Assembly (NCBI RefSeq): GCF_024713975.1
Contig: NC_091112.1
Span: 8,269,501-8,333,500, forward strand
Source of the DNA: Paralichthys olivaceus
Taxonomy: Eukaryota > Chordata > Actinopteri > Pleuronectiformes > Paralichthyidae
Length of the DNA: 64,000 nt
Reading direction: 5' to 3'
The stretch's first letter is position 1. Every line of letters begins with the position of its first letter. The position numbers and the translations under genes are program-made. Of this stretch, positions 1-10,662 are shown one piece after another. The notes beneath the pieces are model-generated. The model did no database searches. It was given only the letters and a program-made list of their open reading frames with translations, and was not told the origin of the DNA.

Positions 1-36
1 GATATACAGAAATTAAAAATTAAAAACGTTTCTCTC

Positions 37-2115
37 TTTATTGTGCAAATAATTAGATTGGATTATCCGTAAGCTAAACCAAGACTTGTTTCAGGGTGAT
101 GTGGAATGGTTTGTGGAGCTAGAACAGTTAATAAATCAATGAGTCCAACTTTGAGGCTAATCGTTCAAGTCAAATATGAAGCAAATATCTTGTGTGTATT
201 GATCCATGTATGAGCCACTGGCTTTGGGAACTTAAGATGAGCACTGCTGCCTCCTGTACTGCCATCTTTAACTCAACAGATAATGGGGGGAAAAAGTTGT
301 AGCCCTAAATATCAAGCATGATCAATTACAACAAGCAACAACATAAAGTTTCAACTGTTCAACAGATCATTCAGCATATTTAACATCAACAAAGACCCTT
401 ACAGACCTGACTATAACTCTCCTTGTGACAATCAAACACCAAAACTTCAATTCAAACTTCAACATCGCCATGCGAAGGATCTAAAGAAACACGGCGACCT
501 CACAACAAAACTGTGGTTAGAGGAACCAGGAAAAACAAAACAGGAACATGCAACAAACCTTAATCAGCTCCAGTTCATTAGAAATGACTGACTGACAGCT
601 TCAACCAGGACAAGGATTTACTCTTGAATGGTTTTAAAAGGAGACATAAGACGCTTTTTCATCTTTTCTTACACACAGATTCTCGTGAGTGATCCAGTCA
701 ATACGATAACAAAGCCAAGAGAAGCGAGAGAGGAGTCTGACATTTCTTACATGAGCTGGAAAATCAGAGCAGACTGTGCTTTATCTGGAGGAGGGGTCTT
801 AAAGAGAGGAGCTAAAGACAAGTGTTTCAGACAGAGACTGAATGAGGAGCTGCAGCAACGGACAGAATAAGGAAAGTTAACACTAGAGCAGATAAAACTT
901 TTCAAGTAATGACCCAAAATAAAATGATGACTCTGAACATGAGCATTACATGTATCCTTTAAGGACTTAACTTAATATGATTGTCAAGGGGTCATTAACA
1001 ATTCTACACTCGGTCTTAGCCACCTGACTTTCCAACAAAATAGTCGTAGTTTCACGTTCAAATCAGTGGCTGTTGGTTGTAAACGTGTTTTGTGCTCACT
1101 CACTCAATAACATTCATTTAGAATTGTGCCACCAAATCCAACTATACTGTTTGATGCACAGTGGAGATTAGCATCTTATATTAATCCAGGTGAACCTGAC
1201 ATTTTAGAGCTTCAACAACCATTAGACCACAAATGTACAAACAGACACACACACACACACACACTCACACACACAAACACACCATGCTAGAGTGCAGCTA
1301 AAATCGACACACCTCCAAACCGCAGGAGCCAAGCGAATCACAAAGAGAAGAACAAAACCCCAAGAGAAAAACACAACAGACACCGAGTACACACAGGCAC
1401 ACGCACACACCTCAACGTACAAGAGTGGGAGTTCTTTTTAAAAGCTGTGGGCAAACTTCCTCCTCTAAATGTGCTCCTCGTGGTTGTTGTTGCTGTCTCA
1501 GAAGGGGGTAAAGATACGCTGCCCCCCGCTGGACAGGCCTGCTCTTGTCATGTGCAGCAAATGCAGCCCAAACTGTCCGAGAAGAACCACAACAGCAGAG
1601 TGAGACCTCGTCAGAAACGGTGCAGCTTTGGCTGTATTACTGGAACAACACTGACATGTCACACAACAAAGGGAAGGCTTCTCAGAAGTGACTTATTGAG
1701 CAGTTTTTTTTCTTTTTTGAGGTGCAGTCATCAGAAAGAAGTGTTTTCTCAGGTCTGACTTTCTCTAGCCTTTATATGAAAATGAGGCAAATGCTAAATA
1801 AGTGGCTTCACACTAAATGAAACAGAGGAAAAAACAGAATTAGAAATAGAAATAAAATGAAGCCTCAGTTCTGCAACTAGCATGATGAGTCATGCTCTGG
1901 AAAGTCTGGATTTCCTCTGTGAGGTTAAAAGACTCGAGGCTGGAAATTAACTCATGTCTTTTATTCTTTGACATTGAAAGAATTGAGGAAGACACTTGTC
2001 TGACAACAAAAGAAATAGTGTGATGGTGAATGACAAATCATCCTGGAATGCAATAATAACATGATACCTGGTTCACAAAAAACAATAGGAACTGGCTTCA
2101 ATCCAGAGGATGTAA
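37..2115 (-). other. Probable 3' UTR of ptpn2, with polyadenylation signal
   Basis: No coding exon is recognisable downstream of the ptpn2 stop. On the minus strand an AATAAA hexamer lies at 42-37, a plausible transcript end, giving a 3' UTR of about 2.1 kb. It contains a short (CA)n run at about 1245-1278. A hydrophobic tail like the human ER-bound TC48 form was not found here. Extent is inferred. Confidence 0.5.
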
Positions 2116-5100
2116 TCACCTTTTTCTCTTCTTTTCTGACTCATTTGTCCTGGGCTTGCTTTGGGGTGTCTTGGCCGTCCCTGATTTAGAGATACTGTCT
2201 TCTCTGCGTCGCTTGCTGCAAAAAAACAAACAAGGGGAATGGGTGAAACAGCTCTGTTCAGCAACATTATGACATCAAAAGGAAATGCCCTCCAGGCACC
2301 TGTAGGTTGAGAGAACACAGACCTTATATTGAATGACAGAAATGTTGGTTAAAAAGAATTGCAATCTGGATCCGATCTGATCACAGGACAATTTTTAAAC
2401 AAAATATAAAAAGTGAACTGTCTCTTTCAAATTACATGTCCCTAATGTTCTGAAATAAAATGGCTTTGGCTGATTATCATCAACAGACTGTGCTGAGTGT
2501 ACTGACTGCGTTGTGCTGCTTTCCAGCTCCTGTTCCTTGCAGGGAGACTGTGCAGGTACTTTGGCGTCCTGCCTGTAGTCTCCTCCTTCCTCCAGCTGAC
2601 CCCCTCGTTGGCTGCCGTTGAATCGCTCTGTCGGACATTTTGTCTGAGGCTGAGCGGAGAGCCGAGACTCTGATGACGGCTCCTGGTCTTCTCTGGACAA
2701 CTCACGCCATCGGTTCTACATGGAGACAAGGACATTAAACAGGGAAGAGAGAAGTGTTTTTCTACTGATGCAAAAATAAACACAAAAACATTTCAGAGGG
2801 ATCCATCAAAGACTTTTAAATTGCTTTGGATAATTTCATCAAATCACACCACCAGATTTGTGTTGACACTGATTAAAACAGCTTACAGTTGGTTCATTTG
2901 TTTATTACAAGATTTGGAAAATTCCCTGTGTGATAACGTTTATTTGCCTTATTGTGCAAGATCGTGAAGGTCACATGCTAACAACACTGTAGCTTGAGAA
3001 ACAGAAATCACTGCTAAGTCAGTTCAGGACAGCGACTCATACAAAACACTATGATCTGAAACTTCCTTATTGACTTCTAACATTCTTGACTAAAGTCAAT
3101 CAGCCAAGAAAAATAATTATCCTGTGAAGAGAGGCTTAATAGGAAGGAAGGCAATGGCAGAGAAAAAGAGAATATGACAGAGTCCCATTGTCACATTTAG
3201 GTTTAGATCATGATAAGGACCTTGTAATATATGAAAGAAAACTACTATACTTTATAAAGACAAGTGGGTGGAACAAAATGGGGCCAAAGGGGTTAAAAAA
3301 TGACAGTAGCATCAAATTTCCTGGAAGCACATGTAAAACGTGTGTTTCTCTTCCTGTCTTCATCTTACAGGAAATAGTTGAGGGCAGTGACATAAGGCAA
3401 AGATGTAAACACGAGGCTGTGGACAGAGGGTATTTTTCCATTCAATATATAACACAAGACATTTTTGGGGACATGAACCCCAGGGCAATAATTGGTTCTT
3501 TACTTATGATGCAGGAGGGTTTCACCAAGTTTAATTTAAGAACTGCAATGAATGAAAATGAAGACCTATGTCAATAACAAAAAATGAGGGATAATATGGA
3601 GTTCCTGAATAACTAACACTTCCTTACTTGAAGAAGCCTAGTAGAGAATAACCCTCACTATCTCACAAACTACAGGCAGAGACAGTAGGTGTCCATATTC
3701 CTTTCCACAGCCAAGCCCAGTGTACTGTGATCAATTCTGACCGGGTTGATGTAGGTTAACAGTTATCATTTCCATGTTACTGTTTGTAGTTTTATTACAG
3801 CATGTGGATATCTGTAGCTTTGAGAAGGAAGTACAACACATAGAGATATCACAATTTACACTTACAGCCAAAATATTTCTCATGAATTAAAAAAATGAAT
3901 GTAACAATGCAACGAAAGTAGCATTGAATGAACTTGAACATATTAAAGACCTACCAAAATGTCTTTAAAACCTAGAATGTAACATTATTTACATATTTCA
4001 GAGGCCTAAAATTCTTGAAATTTGTGAATTAAATGATCAACTGATTTAAATACCATGCAGCATAATCTTTCTTTTGCAAATCAACCTCAAGCAAACAGGT
4101 TAAACAGAAACTCCATGTGATACGATCTTTTTTGTCATAGGGGCATTCTTCTGTTTGGACATTTAAAAGGTGTCCTTGTCACGCACTGCCCTTTAGCTCT
4201 TTGTCTCCCATAAACAAGGTCTTTGCACCTGTAGTTTCTTCAGGTGTGTGACATGACAAAGTACTTGTATGATTGGTTATATATCTGTGTGTGTGTGCTG
4301 CGGGTACCTGTACGGAGGAGTCTCCCATAATGTACTTGGCTCCCTCAAGCACGGCCATGTAGGAGAAGCGTAGCTGGTCAGGGGTCTGGATCAGGCCCAT
4401 GCGGTACTTCCTCATGTCCAACAGAATGCTTCTGATGTCCACTGATGACGAGTCTTTCCTCTTGTCCATCTGCAGAGGACGGCAGTTAAATTTGTCAAAC
4501 AAGACAAAGTCTCATCTCGAAATATCTGGTGAGTCATTTGTTAGCAGTGACCAAAGTAAAACTCCGGAGATGAGGCTTACCAGGACGAGACATGTGTCGA
4601 CTAATGAAAAAGTCCCTGAGCGTCCGATTCCAGCGCTGCAGTGCACCACAGCTGGTCCGTGGTCGACACCCAGCGCTCTTGACTCCCGAACCTTGAAAAG
4701 GAAGTTTAGGAAGGACGCTGGGGATTCTGGGACACCGAAATCGGGCCATGTGGTGTAATGAAAGTGGTAGATCTCTCTCTTCTCCCCTGTCTGTGAAAGA
4801 CAAAAAATCCAGAGGTTATATTAGTGGGTAGAAAACTAATAAAACTTAAGTATTTGAAGTGAGACTCTCAAGACTGTTTTTATCAGTACTGGCTAAGGTC
4901 AATGAAAGTTATTTTAGAAATGACTGACACTTGAATAAACATTTATGACAGTTTCACTTTCAATTTAGGCGATAAACCAGGCTCTGAAAACCTGACACAT
5001 CGAAACAGCAAATTAAGACACATGAACTTCTTTCTTGTTTTTCTTCTGATCATTCAGGCATTTTTTTCAGTTAAGGTTTTCTGTTTATATAATTAAAGTA

Positions 5101-8100
5101 TTAATTTAAAATGTAAAAAACCAGGATTGAAAAAGAAGGCATTTTGCAAAATGTTGCTCAGGTTGAAAAATCTGTTTTTCTGCAATATCTGCATCTCATT
5201 GGCATTTTCTCACCACCTCCACAACTTTGATGTGTGAGATAGTGAAACTCTGGTAAGTGTTTGTTGAATCTGTCTGAAGGTCACTGCAAGGATGATTTCT
5301 GCTCTCAGAAGCCTCAGACACAGGTTTATGTGAAGTGTCTAGGTGTGACACTCCTGAACCATTTCAGTTCTCCTTTGCCACCTTTGCGATTATTTTACAG
5401 GAAGTTCCCCTCGTGTTTAACGATCCTCTGGCCTACATGAATATTCTGCAGCTCCAACACTCTGGTGGTGTAGTAAGACTTGGTATCCTCTGACAACAGT
5501 GTGACCATGAAGCGTGTGTCTCTGAAGGCCATCTCCCTCTCCTCAGATGTGGGCCAGTACTGAGCACACTTCTCCTGTGACGGGAGAAAAAACAGAAAAA
5601 ATACAGTAAAAAAAAAAATCAATTGATTGGCCTTTTATTTATAGTTATTTACAACAAAATGTATAGTTACAGTTGCATTTCTTTGTCACACACACTTATG
5701 ATATATCTATTCCTGCAACCAACACCTCACCATTTAGTGCTTTCCTAGTAAACAGAGAATGAGCAGAGGGTGAGTTCATGAAGGTAAGTCTGTTATGCAA
5801 CCTCTGCAGGATTGGAGAGCTGGCCTACATAAAAGATCCTCGTGAGGTTAATAACATCATTGGAGTAGGTGCTCTATCTTTCTTATTTCCTTTCTTAAGA
5901 AAACACAGTCAAAGAATCTGATTACGCAGCAAGATCCACTCCAGCTGCTTTACTAAGAGTTTTCAGCTGCTCTACACATTGATTGACCCAATCCTCTTTG
6001 CCCTGCTCTCTCCCTGTCGGTCTCTCTCTCACACGCACACACGTTGAGAACAGACCTGACGGCCACAGTCAGATTGGCTAAAAACAACATCACGTTTGGT
6101 CTTTGCAAACAGCTCTGTCAATGTGTTTATTTGCATACAGAGCGGGGAAGTGAGATCAGATGTCAAGTGGTCACTCAAGTCACATGTAGAGACACGTTCT
6201 GATGCCAGGTGTGGACTGACGAACTTAGCGCCATCCACATGTGATCGGATTACCCCGAGATGGATGTTAAACGCAGGTCTGAACAGGTCGTCACATCGTA
6301 TGATAATTTGAGTAAAGCTGGGATCAGAGTCAGACGACAGGAATTTCGGGCCGATTGAACCTCGACAATCAGAGGAGAAATCTGTTCTGGAGCCTTGGTC
6401 GGTACTGATGTTTGGCCCAGATTATATGGTAGTGTGAGGGGTTACAGAGCAGTTCCTAAACCTCCCGGAATGCCCACAGAGTCCTCGCATTTTCTGAACA
6501 AAACAACAACAGCCAATGAGAGAGACAGAGACCAGAGCAGCTGGTGTTGCAACTAAGCAACAGTAAACTTTCTGAGGCTAACATCAGCTAGCATACTACT
6601 TTTGAGAGATATTATAACTGACAGTTTAACTGACAGTTTAACTGTCACTTGAAGAATAGATACCCCTAGTTGACCTCTATTTGGTTTTATTTATTAACAT
6701 TAGAAGTTGTTGCTCCAAGACGTTCTCCATTTACATCTGCTTCCCCATGACGTCACTTCAGACGTGAGGTGGTGTGTCACTGCCTCTGGAGAAATTCTCT
6801 TAATAATATCCTGTAGTGTGTGATGAAACAATACTTTCTAATCTTGTAGAAGTTGGACCTCATCCTTCTTCCTCAGTCTGTGAACCTGCATTAAAAACAC
6901 TGAACTCCAGTAATCCTGCTGACAGGATAGAGAAGCTCTGAAATAAACCTTTCAAACTAAAATCAAGGTAACTTAAAAAAAGCTGCATTAAGAATTTTAC
7001 TGTCATTAGGCAGTAAACTCTGAACAAGAGCCATGACTGTATGAGCATGAATGATAGGTGTGATATGATTGCTGGGGTCTAATTAGCATTTCTACAGTCT
7101 CTGTGTGTGGGTGTGTGCACACAAGACAAATGCCAGATGTCAAACCAGACAATAAGATCTGTGTTTTATTGTGAACTTACTGAGCCTTTCTCTATGACCC
7201 TGTTGAGCATGATGATCGCCTTCGACTTCTGCTCCCAGATCATGAGCCAAAAATGGCCACAAGTGCTTCTGAGAGGGCCCTGTGAACGACACACATACAG
7301 TTTGATCAGTTACGTGACGACAGTCAAACATGATAAGAGTGAACCTAAAAGCCAGTCCTGACAGTTTGGAAAGGTCAGCAGTGCAGACTGAAAAATACAA
7401 ACCTACAAAACTTCCTGAAAGTTCTACAAGGAAATGTTTTCAGCCCAACTGCCAAAGTGATTTCTTATGTTGTGCATGAAGTCAAAAATACACATTTTGA
7501 AATTCTACTTTTTAAACTCCATCATCTCAAACTGCTTTACGTTAAGTGTATGAAACTATATAAAGAAGATAACATCATAAGAATCACACATCCACCAGCT
7601 CTATATTTGCACATACACAACTTGCAAAAGCTAAGCACACTCCTACGGTTGCCTTTTTTCCAGTGATGCTGGGACTTGAAATTAATCTGCAGTTATTTTG
7701 GTAACAAATTGATTGCTCAGTCTCCACATAATAGATCTGCATGGATGATTGTTATCTCTGACAGATACCCACCAAACTTGTTGGGGGAATGGGGCCTGAG
7801 CCTGGGGAGAACACATTTAAATTAAGGCGTGGATTAATTAAGGATCCAGGATTTTTCATTTTCTTTAACAGGCCATTTTTCATTTTTTTCAAAAATGTTC
7901 AGGGATGAGCTTACATGTAGATAAGAGTATAATAATTGTTACATTGATTTTCATGTCAAATAAATAATTTAGATTATCAGACCACGTCTCTATTCTGGTT
8001 TTATATTTCTACTATTAGAAGCAGACAATCATGTATAGGATTGTTCAGCCTTGGCAGGAGGGATGTACTTCACTTGGTGCTATTCTAGTTATTGCTGGAA

Positions 8101-9000
8101 TAAAAAATCTTGCCTGAGTCAATATGTAACTTCTCTGGGCCTCCTCCATCACCACCAGACTTGCGTTGATGTAGTCGTTGTCTGTGTTCTCCAGCTTCAC
8201 TCGACTGTGATCGACTGCAGGCGGAAAGAGAGGTTAAACTTTATTTGAGGAACAGTTGTAAATTGACAGAACAGTTAATGACTCAGGGGGACGTCACGTG
8301 CGTAAACAGTTTGACCTGTCCACAGATGTTTACTCACATGGACTGACATCTCTGTATCTGTTCCGGTTGCGATTCTCTGGATATCTGGCCACCTTGTAGG
8401 AGCACTCGTGGGACTGATTCCTGATATCCTGCAGAAAATAAAAGGAGGGTTTTTAATAGCAGGAAGTCACCACAGGTTTTTCTGTCAGGGGCTCAACTGC
8501 ACCAATGCACTGGACAAACAGGAAACCAGTCACATCAAGCCCTGTGTGAAATGAGTTTGATAATCACAGTGGAGTGACACAGTTCAGCCTCAGATCTGAT
8601 CATCACAACCTTTCCCGTTAAGATCCTGCTGAGGAGAATAAACGTTTTAATCTGACGAGAACCGCCAGAAAAGTGAGAAGCTAAATAAAGCAGCTGATCA
8701 GAAACAACCCACCGAATACTCAACATTACGACACTGACAACACGGTCACGTTTGCGTTGTCATGTGAAGCAGCAACTTAGAAACATCTCAAACAGACGAG
8801 AAACACAAACTTAACAACAACCGTCGCTCGTTAACACGTTACATGACAGATATGGGAGCTAGCCAAAGTGTTAGCTTGCTAAATCAACTGCGCGCCCCAG
8901 ATACCGACTGTTAGCTTCGTGCTAGCGATGCTAACAGACTTACTAAGTAGAGTATCTGCCACCGGCCCTCGGAGTCTATGTCCTCAAACTCCTGGTCCAT
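2116..9000 (-). CDS. ptpn2: Tyrosine-protein phosphatase non-receptor type 2 (TC-PTP), nine coding exons
   Basis: Removes phosphate from phosphotyrosine; the family acts on JAK/STAT proteins and receptor kinases in ER and nucleus. Coding exons, 5' to 3' on the minus strand: 9000-8944, 8428-8338, 8214-8114, 7279-7181, 5574-5437, 4790-4581, 4469-4308, 2715-2507, 2215-2116; 388 aa, close to the 387-aa nuclear human isoform. Seen: [11 protein letters not shown]-type pTyr-loop region (here [13 protein letters not shown]), WPDFGVP loop with Asp near residue 179, P-loop [10 protein letters not shown] with catalytic Cys near 213, and the Q-loop GLIQTPDQ near 260. After the catalytic domain, [10 protein letters not shown] resembles PTPN2 rather than PTPN1. 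The tail has two basic clusters (KRRRED and KKRKR), a likely nuclear signal. The start gives [14 protein letters not shown], matching the family start. The exon 8 donor (CA|GTCAGT) is my best phase-compatible choice and is the least certain border. Paralogue (a or b) not resolved. Confidence 0.93.
6100..6300. repeat. Dispersed repeat copy in ptpn2 intron 4
   Basis: Shares a roughly 50-bp block at 6126-6178 with 52268-52320. A weaker relative (GTGCACATCAAGTGACCACT) lies near 17495 in the opposite direction. Family name unknown to me. Confidence 0.65.
7280..8113 (-). other. GC-AG intron of ptpn2 (intron 3)
   Basis: The exon ends ...ATATTGACTCAG and the intron starts GCAAGA rather than GT. The next exon restarts at GGCCCTCTC after an AG. 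The protein join ILTQ|GPL is invariant in this family, so the border is secure. GCAAG after CAG is the usual context of functional GC donors. Confidence 0.85.
7745..7920. repeat. Third, fragmentary copy of the same dispersed repeat
   Basis: ACCAAACTTGTTGGGGGAAT, GGGGCCTGAGCCTGGGGAGA, GGATCCAGGATTTTTCATTT and TCTTTAACAGGCCATTTTTC match the central and right parts of the element. Lies in ptpn2 intron 3. Confidence 0.6.
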
Positions 9001-9200
9001 GTTCGCGGCGGGGCTGTCGGTGTTTTCCACACGAGGTTAGTGTAGTTATCTGTCCGGCTTTCTACCTCATTACTTTCCCGCAGCGCTCCGGAGCTTTTTG
9101 GGTCGAAGAGGCGACGCTTCCCTCTGATAGCGACCTGCGGCTAAACTGCGACCGAGCAGACAAGTATGCGCATGCGCGAGCCCTGGTCCTCTCAACGGCT
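9001..9200. promoter_or_regulatory. ptpn2 upstream region with NRF1-like site
   Basis: Just upstream of the ptpn2 start the sequence is GC- and CpG-rich. TGCGCATGCGC at 9167-9177 matches the palindromic NRF1 consensus, a hallmark of CpG-island promoters. The transcription start itself cannot be seen. Confidence 0.5.
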
Positions 9201-9224
9201 GTCAGACAGAGAAGACACGAGTTC

Positions 9225-9690
9225 AACCGAAGAGTCCCAGAGTCTGAGGACAAAGACAAGAGTCCCAGAGTCTGAGGACAAAGACAAGAGTCCCAGAGTC
9301 TGAGGACAAAGGCAAGGGTCCCAGAGTCTGAGGACAAAGACAAGGGTCCCAGAGTCTGAGTGAGGACAAAGACAAGGGTCCCAGAGTCTGAGGACAAAGA
9401 CAAGAGTCCCAGAGTCTGAGGACAAAGACAAGAGTCCCAGAGTCTGAGGACAGAGACAAGAGTCCCAGAGTCTGAGGACAAAGACAAGAGTCTGAGGACA
9501 AAGACAAGAGTCCCAGAGTCTGAGTGAGGACAAAGACAAGAGTCCCAGTCTGAGTGAGGACACAGACAAGAGTCCCAGAGTCTGAGGACAAAGACAAGAG
9601 TCCCAGTCTGAGTGAGGACACAGACAAGAGTCCCAGAGTCTGAGGACAGAGACAAGAGTCCCAGAGTCTGAGGACAAAGACAAGAGTCTG
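9225..9690. repeat. 28-bp minisatellite upstream of ptpn2
   Basis: About 16 tandem copies of a 28-bp unit (AGTCCCAGAGTCTGAGGACA followed by AAGACAAG). Variants include an extra TGAG in several units, shortened units near 9485 and 9545, and single-base changes (AAAG/AGAG/ACAG). Because 28 is not a multiple of three and no frame of the unit has a stop on the minus strand, long minus-strand open frames of 134-197 codons run through it; I do not call them genes. Confidence 0.95.
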
Positions 9691-10440
9691 AGTCTGTGTG
9701 AATGGATCTGTATTTATTCTGATGATCTCTTTTTATTCAGATAAATTGAATAAAAAATGAATGTCCCTTTACTGTGTGCATGAGAAAGTACCATCCAATG
9801 GCCACATGGTGGCAGTATATCAACCAGTAGATAAACAGTAGTCAAGTCAGCAGTTGCTCTCAGGAGGAAATGGTCCGATTGAGTTTAACAAAATAAAGCA
9901 CAATTTGATTGAACTCATGGATGCACAGCAGGGAAACATCATTATCATGGGGGGGGGGGATATATATATATATATATATATATATAATCTATGACATGTA
10001 TCAAGGATTTTTATCAATAATGCCATATGTGCAGGACATACAGAGAATTGAAATTGCGTTTCCCTCTTATCCCCGGTGCAAACAGCATTAAACATGAAAT
10101 ATAAAATATAAGTAAGTAAAAGATATAAAATAAATATCAAAAAATATATACAGGAAAAAAGATATCTAAGAAAAAGACAGTGGCAAATCTAGATGATATA
10201 AAAAGTAATTATTAGTAAGTATTATTAACACATTTTCAGTAATGTACAATTTAAAGCATGCATACTTATAATTACATAATGTCCTTGAAGTGACTTTCTG
10301 TAAAATGAATTCATTTGGTTTACTTTTACTTAAAAGTACAAAGTATTAAGATCCAAACTTACCTAATTTACCAAGTGAACAAGGGATTTTTTTTTTTTTT
10401 ACAGTTTTATTGCAAAGTAAATGCTGCTTTTCCCACTGAT
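9691..10440. other. Intergenic DNA between ptpn2 and rnf19a
   Basis: AT-rich, with a run of nine or ten G followed by (TA)n at about 9951-9986. No gene or conserved exon recognised. Confidence 0.6.
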
Positions 10441-10563
10441 GTCTACTGAAACCCGGATGCATGTGCGTCTTATTATGAAAATCCAGCCGGAACCGCCATG
10501 TGTGCCTCCACGGTTCTCAGCCTCGGTAACAACACTCGGGGAATGTAGCCAGTTCGTCCTGCG

Positions 10564-10662
10564 AAGTTTCCTGTGACACATTCTTCTCACGGCTCCAGGA
10601 GACATGGAGGCAGCGGAGCTTCCTCTGTAGGGGAGGACAGTGAAGCCCGGTGGAAGCTGAAC
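10564..10662 (+). other. Probable non-coding first exon of rnf19a
   Basis: A CpG-containing stretch ends at AAC|GTGAGT (donor at 10663), the best donor upstream of the coding exon at 18775. It holds a short upstream open frame, ATG at 10604 to TAG at 10630. When joined to the exon at 18775, the main frame meets TGA at 10641-10643 with no later ATG before 19017, which supports 19017 as the start. The 5' boundary is a guess. Confidence 0.45.

Noticed and set aside
1222-1422. Hydrophobic minus-strand frame that could be an ER tail for ptpn2 (TC48-like)
   Set aside because: It is driven by a (CA)n run, has no clear acceptor and does not resemble the known tail.
3188-3577. Plus-strand 129-codon open frame in a ptpn2 intron
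   Set aside because: No domain, no splice partners and ordinary AT-rich intron composition; probably chance.
9062-9683. Three overlapping minus-strand open frames of 134-197 codons (Ser-Leu-Ser-Asp repeats)
   Set aside because: They are produced by the 28-bp minisatellite; all three frames are open for the same reason and none has a recognisable domain.
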